From the NCBI RefSeq assembly GCF_000346485.2, contig NZ_KQ976354.1, positions 9,754,341-9,818,340 of the forward strand: a stretch of 64,000 nucleotides of DNA. Direction: 5' to 3'. The DNA is from Scytonema hofmannii PCC 7110 (GTDB taxonomy: Bacteria > Cyanobacteriota > Cyanobacteriia > Cyanobacteriales > Nostocaceae). The notes below the pieces were generated by a model. That model ran no database searches. It was not told where the DNA came from and saw only the letters and a program-made list of their open reading frames with translations. Shown here piece after piece: positions 35,749 through 44,287 of the stretch. Both the position numbers and the translations under genes were made by a program. Each line of letters starts with the position of its first letter. Within the stretch, counting starts at the first letter, position 1.

Positions 35749-38454
35749 CTACAAACGCGTATTGACTACCGAAGACGGTACACCGATTTGAGAATCTACG
35801 GTGGAGGAATTGGTATTTTGTTGGGCTAACTCCTCTTTAACAACTCCGCGTCCTTTAATTAACTTGATGGCGCGGTTGACGCTTTCTGGCAAAATGACGA
35901 CTAGACTGTTGTCGGGAGCAGTATCTAACGCTTTACCAATCGCTTCTGTTTCACCCAGAATAACTTCGTGCTTGCAATCGGGGTTAGATTCTTTAATACC
36001 TCGAACAATTAAATCGGCAGCCGATCCCCGTTGGCGTCCTCGCGTGTCATCATCTTCTTTGATAATGATGTAGTCGAAGATTTCCGCAGCGAGTTTGCCT
36101 AACATCACAAAGTCTTCATCGCGTCGATCGCCAGGTCCCCCAACGACTCCAATGCGATCGCCTGAAGTCCAGTTACGAACAAAAGCGCCTAATGCTTCGT
36201 AAGAAGCAGGGTTGTGGGCATAATCTACCAAAGCATGGTAGTTCCCCAAATTGAATAAATTCATCCGTCCCGGTGTTTGACTTACCGAAGCGCGGAAAGA
36301 ATTCAAACCCGCACGAATTTGTTCTATAGAGACATTTTGCACAAATGCTGCCAGAGTCGCTGCTAGAGCATTGGCGATCATAAACGGCGCACGTCCGCCC
36401 ATTGTCAGGGGTATATGTTCCGCCCTTTCAATTCGGTGCGTCCAATCCCCTTTCAAAATAGAAAGATAGCCATTTTCGTAAACTGCGGCAACGCCTCCCT
36501 TTTGAATGTGCTTTTTAACCAACTCCGAATCCGGGTTCATGGTAAAGAAGGCAACATTAGCTTTTGTTCTCTCTGCCATTTCAGCGACTCGTGGGTCATC
36601 GGCATTGAGGACACTGTAACCGTCGGGAAAAACAGCTTCGGCAACGATACTCTTGAGATGCGCCAACTGGTCTAGTGTATCTATGTCGCCAATGCCCAAG
36701 TGGTCGGCAGCAACATTTAATACAATACCCACATTAGCAGCTTCAAAAGCGATCCCAGACCTCAGAATCCCGCCACGAGCTGTTTCTAGTACTGCCACTT
36801 CCACAGTGGGGTCGCTGAGAATCAGTTGAGCGCTTTGAGGACCAGTGTTATCACCGACTTCTACTAAATAATCCCCGATATAAGTTCCGTCTGTAGTTGT
36901 ATAACCAATGACTTTACCAGTTTGTTTAAAAATATGTGCTAACAAACGGGTGGTTGTGGTTTTGCCATTGGTACCCGTTACTGACAGAATAGGGATGCGG
37001 CTTGATTTATCGTTTGGGAACAGCATATCCATGACTGCTCCTGCAACATTGCGGGGGATACCCTGACTTGGAGCAACGTGCATCCGGAAACCAGGCGCAG
37101 CGTTAACTTCCACAATTACGCCATCCACTTCTCGCAAGGGGCGGCCAATATCTTGTGTCACGATATCAATTCCCGCAACATCTAAACCGATAATTTTCAC
37201 TACCCTCTGTGCCAACCAGACGTTTTCTGGATGAATTTCGTCGGTACGGTCTACAGCGCTGCCCCCTGTACTTAAGTTTGCTGTTGCTCTTAAGTAGCAA
37301 ATTTCACCTTTAGCTAAGACAGTGTTGAGGGTATAACCTTGTTTTTCCAGTAACTGATAGCTGGTACGGTCAAGTTCAATTTTGGTGAGGACGTTATCAT
37401 GTCCGTCACCGCGACTTGGGTCTTTGTTAGTTTCCTCAATCAATTCAAAAATAGTGGCTCTGCCATCACCAACCACATGAGCGGGAACGCGTTCTGCGAC
37501 TGCGACTACTTTGCCATTGACCACCAAGACTCGATGGTCTCGTCCAACGTAATATCGTTCGACGATGATCGAGCGGGAGATTTGTCTGGCAGAATCATAT
37601 GCTGCTTCTGCTTCTTCCCAAGAGGTTATGTTAATGGTGATACCGCGTCCGTGGTTGCCATCTAAAGGTTTGATGACAATGGGATAACCGCCAACGTATT
37701 CTATGGATTCTTCTAAATCATCTAAGAAGTTAATGACCGTACCGCGAGGAACGGGAACTCCGGAATTGCCAAGAATACGTTTGGTTGCTTCTTTGTCGCA
37801 GGCGAGTTCTACTCCGAGTATGCCAGTATTATCTGTCATTGTTGCCTGCATCCGCTTCTGATTCACGCCGTAGCCCAGCTGAATCAAAAAGCGTGCGCCA
37901 AGTTGCATCCAAGGAATACCTCTTTTTTCTGCTTCTAGAATTAGCGCTTCTGTAGAGGGTCCTAGTGCTGCATCACGCCATAAGTCTTTCAGGTCTTGTA
38001 TGTCTTGCTCTAGTTCAGCTTTTGGATAACGTCCCCGATCGACAATGCTTTGGCACAGCCGTACCGCTGCTCTGCCAGCATAGCGTCCTGCTTCCTCATT
38101 TAGATACTCGAACACCACCTGGTAAACTCCGGGTGTGGACGTCGTTTCACGAGTACGCCCAAAGCCCGTGTTCATTCCAGCCAAATCTTGCAGTTCTAGG
38201 GCTACGTGTTCCACAACATGACCCATCATGGTGCCTTCTCGCACGCGCATTAAGAAACCACCACGACAGCCCGGAGAGCAAAAGTGACCTTCCAGACTAG
38301 GCATTGCCTCAACTAATCCTTCATAAAAGCCAGGAATTTCGTTTGTTGGCGTCTCGGCAAGGTTCTCTAAATCGAGGCGCATGACAATTAACTTGTGGCG
38401 TCGAATGCTCCAATAGTTGGGGCCGCGTAAGGTCTGGATCTTGAGGATTCTCAT
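35749..38454 (-). CDS. cphA: cyanophycin synthetase
   Basis: A 901-aa CphA. It builds the nitrogen store cyanophycin (Asp backbone with Arg side chains) using ATP. The cyanobacterial start is MRILKIQTLRGPNYWS. An ATP-grasp module (about residues 220-480) includes VIKPLDGNHGRGITIN. A Mur-ligase-like module (about 485-880) has the P-loop VTGTNGKTTTTRLLAH and DYAHNPASYEALGAF. Both active modules look intact. It lies 173 bp downstream of cphB on the same strand, the classic cphBA order. Confidence 0.97.
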   Translation of the reverse strand: MRILKIQTLRGPNYWSIRRHKLIVMRLDLENLAETPTNEIPGFYEGLVEAMPSLEGHFCSPGCRGGFLMRVREGTMMGHVVEHVALELQDLAGMNTGFGRTRETTSTPGVYQVVFEYLNEEAGRYAGRAAVRLCQSIVDRGRYPKAELEQDIQDLKDLWRDAALGPSTEALILEAEKRGIPWMQLGARFLIQLGYGVNQKRMQATMTDNTGILGVELACDKEATKRILGNSGVPVPRGTVINFLDDLEESIEYVGGYPIVIKPLDGNHGRGITINITSWEEAEAAYDSARQISRSIIVERYYVGRDHRVLVVNGKVVAVAERVPAHVVGDGRATIFELIEETNKDPSRGDGHDNVLTKIELDRTSYQLLEKQGYTLNTVLAKGEICYLRATANLSTGGSAVDRTDEIHPENVWLAQRVVKIIGLDVAGIDIVTQDIGRPLREVDGVIVEVNAAPGFRMHVAPSQGIPRNVAGAVMDMLFPNDKSSRIPILSVTGTNGKTTTTRLLAHIFKQTGKVIGYTTTDGTYIGDYLVEVGDNTGPQSAQLILSDPTVEVAVLETARGGILRSGIAFEAANVGIVLNVAADHLGIGDIDTLDQLAHLKSIVAEAVFPDGYSVLNADDPRVAEMAERTKANVAFFTMNPDSELVKKHIQKGGVAAVYENGYLSILKGDWTHRIERAEHIPLTMGGRAPFMIANALAATLAAFVQNVSIEQIRAGLNSFRASVSQTPGRMNLFNLGNYHALVDYAHNPASYEALGAFVRNWTSGDRIGVVGGPGDRRDEDFVMLGKLAAEIFDYIIIKEDDDTRGRQRGSAADLIVRGIKESNPDCKHEVILGETEAIGKALDTAPDNSLVVILPESVNRAIKLIKGRGVVKEELAQQNTNSSTVDSQIGVPSSVVNTRL

Positions 38455-38608
38455 GGGAAATAGGTAGATGGAGATTCGGAACCAAAATTCTAGTTTCTTA
38501 CTGGAATTGACCGCTTAACTGTTCATGGTAAACAGTTTTTTCTACTTACATCGTATTATCTTCGGTTTTTTGGTCAAAATGTGGCAAGGAGCGGTCAACC
38601 CAGTGTAG

Positions 38609-38637
38609 CTCCAGCTACTGTTTTCCGTCAGCTGGAG
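38609..38637 (-). other. hairpin at the cphB/cphA junction
   Basis: CTCCAGCT pairs with AGCTGGAG (8-bp stem, 13-base loop). One arm overlaps the last codons and stop of cphB. On the minus strand no T-run follows, so it looks more like an RNA-processing or stabilising hairpin than a terminator. Confidence 0.5.
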
Positions 38638-39491
38638 ATGCGGTAAACCGCAGGTAAAACAGTACGCTGGTAAAGGTGATAGCGATCGCCATGACTCAGG
38701 AGGTGCATCCGGAGATTGTGTAAATTCAAAGGATCGGTTGCTCCGACATGGGGTTCGTTTGTATGAGTGACTTCTGTTGGGTCAACAACTGTCACACTTC
38801 CTTTGCCCAGAACTTGCAGCCAACCATCTCGTTCAAACATGGCACAAGTGTCTTCATCGATACCAATGCCCAAGCGATCGGGATGGGAAGCAACAGCGCT
38901 CATCAGGCGTACCATGCGATTGCGATTGTGGAAGTGTTGATCCACAATCACTTCTGGGATAAAACCCAAGCCAGTGGCCATATCAACAAGAGAACGATTT
39001 GGGGATTCGCCGCTACCACCTCCTGCTATCATATGATGACCCATTACAGCTGCCCCTGCACTAGTTCCTGCTAAGGTGAGCTGTCCGGACCTAACCCGTT
39101 GTCGAATAATATCCATTGCTGGAGTATCTGCCAATACACCACAGAGGCGCAATTGGTCTCCTCCTGTCATAAATACCCCAGAACAGGCTTCTAAGGATGC
39201 TTGGATGTAAGGGTCTTCACACTGATCCCTTTCCCGAATGTCTAAGATTTCGACCTTCTGAGCACCCATTTCTTCAAAAATACGGATATACCTGCCACCA
39301 ATAATGCTCGGCTCGCGAGATGCCGAGGGAATAATTGTAATATGGGCATTACTGGCACCAGAACGACTGACAAAAGTCCGCAAAATTTCACGTCCATGAA
39401 CTTTGTCTTCTGCGCCTCCGATGACCAGAACAGCGGTTTTTGTTGCTTGGGGTGTCCTCATTTCCAGCGATTTAGCTTTAAGTTGCGGCAT
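38628..39491 (-). CDS. cphB: cyanophycinase
   Basis: A 287-aa serine exopeptidase (S51-like) that degrades cyanophycin to beta-Asp-Arg dipeptides. I start at the ATG at 39491 (MPQLKAKSLEMRTPQATKTA), 5 bases after GGGAG; the upstream 13 codons do not match the family. Key parts: VLVIGGAEDK, FMTGGDQLRL, the Ser nucleophile in GTSAGAAVMG, VDQHFHNRNRM (His) and a conserved DEDTCAMFE. It is the first gene of the cphB-cphA pair. Confidence 0.95.
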   Translation of the reverse strand: MPQLKAKSLEMRTPQATKTAVLVIGGAEDKVHGREILRTFVSRSGASNAHITIIPSASREPSIIGGRYIRIFEEMGAQKVEILDIRERDQCEDPYIQASLEACSGVFMTGGDQLRLCGVLADTPAMDIIRQRVRSGQLTLAGTSAGAAVMGHHMIAGGGSGESPNRSLVDMATGLGFIPEVIVDQHFHNRNRMVRLMSAVASHPDRLGIGIDEDTCAMFERDGWLQVLGKGSVTVVDPTEVTHTNEPHVGATDPLNLHNLRMHLLSHGDRYHLYQRTVLPAVYRISS

Positions 39492-39878
39492 TGTGTTTCT
39501 CCCGTCAACAACTTCAGGTGAATTAAACAAGGTCGTTCGCCTTTATGATTTTGCGCCTCGCCTCCTAAAGAGGACAGTGCTTTATGCACAACATGCCTCA
39601 GTTTTATAGTGTCTTTGCCATTCCGAAGAAGTCAGCACCTTATTTTTCACCTGATGAGTGTTGGCTTATGAAAGCAATCTCCATTCCAAAACCCTTCTGC
39701 ATCCCTAATAAAGGGGGAAAAGTAGGTCATGAGACACTTTTTTCTGAGACTGGCTTGATGCATCCTGGAAGTTGTCAACTCGGTTAGTTAAATAATTTAA
39801 ATGTAGATGTGACAATATTTAAACATAAATTAAGTAGTTAGAAAAACTTGTATTGCCACGGAAAATGTTAGTTTTCCA

Positions 39879-39892
39879 GTACTTTTAGATAC
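39879..39892. promoter_or_regulatory. possible NtcA site GTA-N8-TAC
   Basis: A perfect GTACTTTTAGATAC palindrome in the cphB-trmD intergenic region, about 390 bp upstream of cphB. cphBA operons are known to be nitrogen-regulated by NtcA in related strains. The -10 spacing to either gene is not ideal, and this 6-base consensus occurs by chance every few kb, so it is only suggestive. The gap 39492-39986 has no gene. Confidence 0.3.
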
Positions 39893-39986
39893 TCTTGATG
39901 TCGATTGTATGTGTAATACAAAACATCGAATTCTATGTAGTACAGAGATCCCAACTTTAGAATAGTGTCCTCCAATACGAAATACT

Positions 39987-40688
39987 GTGCGCTTTGATAT
40001 AGTTACGCTATTTCCTGACTGTTTCACTTCTGTTCTCACTTCCGGGCTGATAGGTAAAGCCCTGGCAAAACAGATTGCCCAAGTAAATTTGGTTAACCCA
40101 AGAGACTTTACTACCGATAAACACCGGAAAGTTGATGATGAACCTTACGGGGGGGGTGTAGGGATGCTGATGAAGCCAGAACCTATCTTTACCGCCGTAG
40201 AGTCGCTACCGACTTTACCCAGAAGAGAAGTTATCTTGATGAGTCCTCAAGGTCAAACCATAGATCAATCCCTGTTGCGAGAACTCGCTACAAACTACAA
40301 CCAGTTGGTCATCATCTGCGGGCATTATGAAGGAGTTGATGAGCGAGTACTGCATTTGGTTGACCGTGAAGTGTCCTTAGGCGATTTTATTCTCACAGGG
40401 GGTGAACTGCCAGCAATGGTTTTAATTAACGGTGTCATACGTCTGATACCCGGAACCGTTGGCAAAGCAGAATCTCTGAAAGCAGAAAGTTTTGAAGAGG
40501 GTTTGTTGGACTATCCCCAGTATACTCGCCCCGCCATATTTCGCGGGTGGAAAGTCCCCGAAGTCCTTCTCTCAGGGAATCACGCCGCAATTGCCAAGTG
40601 GCGGTACGAACAACAAATTTCTAAAACCCGTCAGCGCCGTCCCGATTTGCTTAAAAATTGGGAAGAGAACAGTGCCAGTGACCAGTGA
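39987..40688 (+). CDS. trmD: tRNA (guanine37-N1)-methyltransferase
   Basis: A 233-aa SPOUT methyltransferase starting at GTG ([13 protein letters not shown]). It methylates G37 of tRNAs to prevent frameshifting. [19 protein letters not shown] and the trefoil-knot SAM site ([28 protein letters not shown]) are present. The C-terminal ASDQ is encoded by an AGTGACC unit at the edge of a repeat. It is 55 bp upstream of ispF and probably co-transcribed despite the repeat between. Confidence 0.96.
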   Translation: MRFDIVTLFPDCFTSVLTSGLIGKALAKQIAQVNLVNPRDFTTDKHRKVDDEPYGGGVGMLMKPEPIFTAVESLPTLPRREVILMSPQGQTIDQSLLRELATNYNQLVIICGHYEGVDERVLHLVDREVSLGDFILTGGELPAMVLINGVIRLIPGTVGKAESLKAESFEEGLLDYPQYTRPAIFRGWKVPEVLLSGNHAAIAKWRYEQQISKTRQRRPDLLKNWEENSASDQ

Positions 40689-40739
40689 CCAATCCAAAAT
40701 CCAAAATCCAAAATCCAAAATCCAAAATCCAAAATCCCC
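40688..40739. repeat. AATCCAA heptamers between trmD and ispF
   Basis: About six tandem AATCCAA-type units. Because they contain no stop in one frame, the ispF ORF appears open far upstream. Confidence 0.8.
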
Positions 40740-40743
40740 AATT

Positions 40744-41223
40744 ATGAACATTCGTATTGGTAATGGTTACGATATTCACCGCTTGGTGAGCGATCGCCCT
40801 CTGATTTTGGGCGGAGTTAATATTCCCCATTCTTTGGGTTTGTTAGGACACAGTGATGCGGATGTTCTAACGCACGCGATTATGGACGCTATGTTAGGGG
40901 CGCTTTCTTTGGGAGATATTGGACATTATTTTCCTCCCACCGATCCCCAATGGGCGGGAGCAGATAGTTTGGTGCTGTTGAGTCAAGTCAATCAACTGAT
41001 TTGCGATCGCGGTTGGCTAGTCAGCAACATTGATTCAGTCGTCGTAGCAGAACGCCCAAAATTGAAACCACACATTGAAAAAATGCGCTCAAAAATAGCC
41101 AGTGTTTTACAAATCGAACCCGATCAAGTTGGCGTCAAAGCAACAACCAATGAAAAATTAGGTCCGGTAGGGAGAGAAGAAGGGATTTGTGCCTATGCTG
41201 TAGTTTTACTCACACAGGATTAG
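40744..41223 (+). CDS. ispF: 2-C-methyl-D-erythritol 2,4-cyclodiphosphate synthase
   Basis: A 159-aa MEP-pathway enzyme that cyclises CDP-ME2P. The zinc ligands Asp and His are in GNGYDIHRL, a conserved [18 protein letters not shown] follows, and [15 protein letters not shown] closes the protein. I start at the ATG at 40744; the longer ORF overlaps trmD in another frame. A damaged fragment of this gene is present at 43210-43368, showing that the region downstream was duplicated. Confidence 0.95.
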   Translation: MNIRIGNGYDIHRLVSDRPLILGGVNIPHSLGLLGHSDADVLTHAIMDAMLGALSLGDIGHYFPPTDPQWAGADSLVLLSQVNQLICDRGWLVSNIDSVVVAERPKLKPHIEKMRSKIASVLQIEPDQVGVKATTNEKLGPVGREEGICAYAVVLLTQD

Positions 41224-41374
41224 GAGTCCCTCATCCCTCGTTCCCAGGCGGAGCCTGGGAATGCCTTACCAGAGGCTCAGCCTCCCATCTTAACAAATTG
41301 TAATAAAAGAGTACGTTACACTGAAGAAGCCTACAATGCTAATTTAAAACACGAATTAACTAGGATACAAATTA

Positions 41375-41884
41375 ATGATTGATAGCAGTAAACCAGCTAT
41401 AAGTTGGTGGGAATTAAGAGCAATACAAGCTCTAAATTTAGAAGATATAGAGCATCCCGATTTAATCGTCTTAGACAAAGACGAACAAGTTGTTCTCATA
41501 AGTAATATAAAAGGTTTTCCTTTTGACTTGAATAAAAGTAAAACTCGCGAGAAGGCTATTATAGAACTTATTGAGTACCTAAAAGCCGCAAAAACAGTAA
41601 TTCCCTTCGCCATGATTGTTGACTTAGAAAAAATTTTGTTTTTTCAATGGAATGGAAATGATTTATCAGAGCCAATTCTATGTCTTGAAACTAATGAAGT
41701 TTTAATTCATTACGAACCAGAATTTAACAAAAGACAAATCTTTAATCTTTATTTAAAAACACTAACAGAAGCTTGGATTAGCGATTTTTGTTACCATTGG
41801 AAAATGGAAACACCACCAAGGTCACAAGAAATTGCAGAAATTGGTTTATTGGAAAGATTAGAAGGCGGAATTACTCAATCTTAA
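41375..41884 (+). CDS. PD-(D/E)XK-like protein A1 of the duplicated cassette
   Basis: A 169-aa protein. The block HPDLIVLDKDEQVVLISNIKG resembles the beta-hairpin of PD-(D/E)XK nuclease-like proteins found in cyanobacteria, but the Glu-x-Lys expected there is not present (I recall VLVVEVK in relatives), so it is probably catalytically inactive. IPFAMIVDLEKILFFQW and WISDFCYHWKMETPPRSQEI are shared with A2 at 43758. Compared with A2 it stops early (GGITQS) and lacks the QPEV...RYYHP tail. It is 13 bp before the PIN-like gene. Confidence 0.7.
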   Translation: MIDSSKPAISWWELRAIQALNLEDIEHPDLIVLDKDEQVVLISNIKGFPFDLNKSKTREKAIIELIEYLKAAKTVIPFAMIVDLEKILFFQWNGNDLSEPILCLETNEVLIHYEPEFNKRQIFNLYLKTLTEAWISDFCYHWKMETPPRSQEIAEIGLLERLEGGITQS

Positions 41885-41897
41885 GTAGTGCAGGCAA

Positions 41898-42395
41898 GTG
41901 ATACTTTATATAGAAACTAATTTTTTAATGAGCATTGCTCGTGGTCGAGATGAACAAGCTGAAGATTTACTACAAAATACGCCTACATTAGTCCATATGG
42001 TAATTCCCAGTCTTTGCTATTTTGAATCTTTAACAACATTAGATTTAGAAGAAAAATACAATCAAGATTTTCTTAATAAGTTAAATCTTCAAATTAATGA
42101 AGCTGAGCGAGATAAAACTTCACAGTTTGCTCAGTTATACGTGAGCCAGTTAAAACAAGCTAAAATTAGCTTTAACAGTCACACTAATGAAACTAAAGAG
42201 CGTTTTTATAAGACTTTTTACAAACTTAAAAGCAAAACCGAAGAAAATCCACCAGGAAAACAAGAAATAGAAGCCACTGGTTTGTTGGCACTCCTGAAAA
42301 ACGGATATATCCAGCCTGAAGTAGAAATTAAAATTGATAGTCAGAATAGATACATTGTTTTAAGATATTATCATCCGCGTACTGATGATTTTTAA
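41898..42395 (+). CDS. chimeric PIN-like protein B1 with A-type tail
   Basis: A 165-aa protein. Residues 1-116 match the first part of B2 at 44288 (LYIETNFLMSIARGRDEQA; VIPSLCYFESLTTL). Residues 117-165 (from 42246) match the C-terminal tail of A2 (NPPGKQEIEATGLLALL...QPEVEIKI...RYYHPR). The C-terminal PIN half with its acidic residue is therefore replaced by a piece of the partner gene. The protein is probably inactive as a nuclease or a new fusion. See the cassette finding. Confidence 0.7.
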   Translation: MILYIETNFLMSIARGRDEQAEDLLQNTPTLVHMVIPSLCYFESLTTLDLEEKYNQDFLNKLNLQINEAERDKTSQFAQLYVSQLKQAKISFNSHTNETKERFYKTFYKLKSKTEENPPGKQEIEATGLLALLKNGYIQPEVEIKIDSQNRYIVLRYYHPRTDDF

Positions 42396-42400
42396 GTGGC

Positions 42401-42457
42401 ATGATTTTGTAAATCGAAACTAACTTTGCCATGAGTATTGCTACAGGACGCGATTAA
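42401..42457 (+). pseudogene. 5-prime remnant of a third PIN-like gene
   Basis: ATG at 42401 reads MIL, stop, IETNFAMSIATGRD, stop. It matches the start of B1 and B2, with Tyr4 changed to TAA. Six bases separate it from the B1 stop, as in a normal A-B spacing. Confidence 0.75.
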
Positions 42458-42495
42458 TGCATAAGACAAACTTAGAACGTGAATTAGCTAGGATG
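42456..42495 (+). repeat. cassette leader, extra copy
   Basis: AATGCATAAGACAAACTTAG and AACGTGAATTAGCTAGGATG recur almost unchanged at 43695-43734 before A2, and more loosely at 41343-41366 before A1. It marks the start of a lost cassette. Confidence 0.7.
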
Positions 42496-42687
42496 GACAA
42501 GGTGTAGTAGCTGAACAAGGCTGTCACACTCATTTACTCAAGTATGGAAGTGTGTATAAAAAGCTTTGGGATGCACAAACAAAAGGATGCGCTAATTTTG
42601 ATTAAAATTGTATAAAAAATCACTATGACAGTGCTAGTAATCGCGAGCGCATATAAATATTCATCACTTTAGATGTAAGTAAAAGTT

Positions 42688-43206
42688 ATGGGATTAGATG
42701 CAGTAAATTTATACTTGGAAAAAGTGACAGAACAACATGCTGAAACTCTATATCCCTATCTAAGTGATTCACGATTGTATGAATATCTTGAAGATCCTAT
42801 TCCAACCCTCGCAGAAACTAGTCGTAAGTTCAAGTTTGCTGCCCTAGAAAAATCACCTGACAACGACACAATGATCTGGTTAAAATGGGTAGCTACAAAC
42901 TTTCGACGGCAACATGTAGGTGTTGTCGAAATAGGTCTATTTGAAGATGGATATGCTGAGATTGGCTTCATGACATTCGTTGATTTTCAGAACCAAGGGT
43001 ATGCTTCTACTTATTGCTGCTTAGCCATTACTAAAGCAAAACAGCGCTTCCATTCATTCACACTACATGCATCAGTTAACGAGCAAAATTTAGCCTCCCG
43101 TAAAGTAATTGAAAAACTTGGATTTGAGCTATATCAAGTGAATAAGAATGCAGAATTTATCAAAGAAAAACAATCTGATGAACTAATTTATCGTCTGTTT
43201 GTTTGA
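42688..43206 (+). CDS. GNAT family N-acetyltransferase
   Basis: A 172-aa protein of the GCN5-related acetyltransferase superfamily, RimJ/RimL-like: LEKVTEQHAETLYPYLSDSRLYEYLED at the start, VGVVEIGLFEDGYAEIGFMTFVDFQNQGYAS as the acetyl-CoA motif region, and LHASVNEQNLASRKVIEKLGFE as motif B. Substrate is unknown. It lies between the two cassette copies, so it was either inserted there or was part of the rearranged segment. The usual Q/RxxGxG/A loop reads NQGYAS. Confidence 0.82.
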   Translation: MGLDAVNLYLEKVTEQHAETLYPYLSDSRLYEYLEDPIPTLAETSRKFKFAALEKSPDNDTMIWLKWVATNFRRQHVGVVEIGLFEDGYAEIGFMTFVDFQNQGYASTYCCLAITKAKQRFHSFTLHASVNEQNLASRKVIEKLGFELYQVNKNAEFIKEKQSDELIYRLFV

Positions 43207-43209
43207 AGC

Positions 43210-43368
43210 ATAGGACATTATTTTCCTTCTACCAATTCCCAATGGGCGGGAGCAGATAGTTTGGTGCTATTGAGTCAAGTGCATCAACTGGATTGCGATC
43301 GCAGTTGGCAACTCAGCAATATTGATTCAGTAGTCGTAGCAGAAAGAAATATTTTGCAAAAACATATT
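43210..43368 (+). pseudogene. internal fragment of ispF
   Basis: Reads [20 protein letters not shown] and [10 protein letters not shown], closely matching ispF (40918-41085) with a few substitutions and a 3-bp change near CDRSW. Both ends of the gene are missing. It joins directly to a 3-prime piece of a PIN-like gene. Confidence 0.9.
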
Positions 43369-43545
43369 GTAGATAAACTAATATTATAATGTATATTTTA
43401 TCATTCAAGCTTGTATCCTAGTGAAATCAGGATATTTTTAAGTAACAACTATAAAGAGTTTGGCAAAACAGAAGTTACAGAAATTTTAGAAGATGCAGGT
43501 ATTCAGTATCTCAAAAAGAACCAAAACTTACTTGGTTGGCTGTAA
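43369..43545 (+). pseudogene. 3-prime fragment of a PIN-like gene
   Basis: Reads VDKLIL, stop, then YPSEIRIFLS and YKEFGKTEVTEILEDAGIQY, matching residues about 155-199 of B2 (DKLILHSILN...NDFGKREVQDIL). Fused in frame after the ispF fragment. Confidence 0.8.
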
Positions 43546-43608
43546 TCACAAAGAGTTAACCGAACTGTTACTGCATAGCTACTCAAGTAGCTTAACTTTT
43601 TCCTCGAT

Positions 43609-43734
43609 CCGGTGGCTCCGCCTAGGAACACCTTATTAGAGGCTCCGCCGCCAGTCTTAACAAATTGTAATTTCAAGGAGCGTTATACTACGTTAATGCA
43701 TAATACAAATTTAGAACGTGAATTAGCTAGGATG
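43609..43734 (+). repeat. duplicate of the ispF-A1 intergenic region
   Basis: GGCTCCGCC...CACCTTATTAGAGGCT, the block CTTAACAAATTGTAAT and the leader AACGTGAATTAGCTAGGAT match 41240-41366 in order. It shows that the intergenic segment was copied with the cassette. Confidence 0.75.
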
Positions 43735-43757
43735 TCTATTGATTTAATGAATAAACT

Positions 43758-44282
43758 ATGAACACTCAAGAATTAGAAAAAACCGTCTATCGTATCAAGC
43801 CTGACATTGTTATTTTAGACAGTAATGAATTGATAGTTTTGTTGGCTCAGGCTCAAGCCGATCCCAAAAAACAAGGAGATACATCTGAAGTTATTTCCTG
43901 GCTAAAATCTGGAAATGGAGCAATTCCCTTTGTCATGTTTATTGACTTGAAAAGTATTCAAATTTTTAAATGGGACAATCTCAATTATTCAGAACCAGTT
44001 TGCATCTTTAATACCGTTGATGTGCTTACTCCTTATGGTCTTAAGCTTCCCGATAAATGGATATCTAACCGCTTCCTTGGAACTCTTGTAGAATCGTGGT
44101 TAGGAGATATACGCCATACCTGGAAGCTAGATAACCCACCAGGAGAAGAACAGATAAAAGCCATCGGTTTGTTAACACTGCTCAAAGATGGAGAAACACA
44201 ACCTGAAGTAGACATCAAGATTCATAGCGACTTAAAATACATTGTTTTGAGATATTATCATCCCCGTCCTGGGGATATTTAA
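43758..44282 (+). CDS. PD-(D/E)XK-like protein A2 of the duplicated cassette
   Basis: A 174-aa protein, full-length relative of A1. IKPDIVILDSNELIVLLAQAQA is the nuclease-hairpin-like block, again without Glu-x-Lys. IPFVMFIDLKSIQIFKW and WLGDIRHTWKLDNPPGEEQI are shared with A1. The C-terminal tail QPEVDIKIHSDLKYIVLRYY is absent from A1 but present on B1. No signal or membrane segment. It is 5 bp before the PIN-like gene B2, so the two are very likely co-translated. Confidence 0.7.
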   Translation: MNTQELEKTVYRIKPDIVILDSNELIVLLAQAQADPKKQGDTSEVISWLKSGNGAIPFVMFIDLKSIQIFKWDNLNYSEPVCIFNTVDVLTPYGLKLPDKWISNRFLGTLVESWLGDIRHTWKLDNPPGEEQIKAIGLLTLLKDGETQPEVDIKIHSDLKYIVLRYYHPRPGDI

Positions 44283-44287
44283 TTCGC

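Noticed and set aside
39584-39787. 67-aa ORF upstream of trmD
   Set aside because: No ribosome-binding site, no recognisable domain, low-complexity composition; probably chance.
40492-40743. Long N-terminal extension of ispF
   Set aside because: It overlaps trmD out of frame and runs through an AATCCAA repeat; IspF starts at [14 protein letters not shown].
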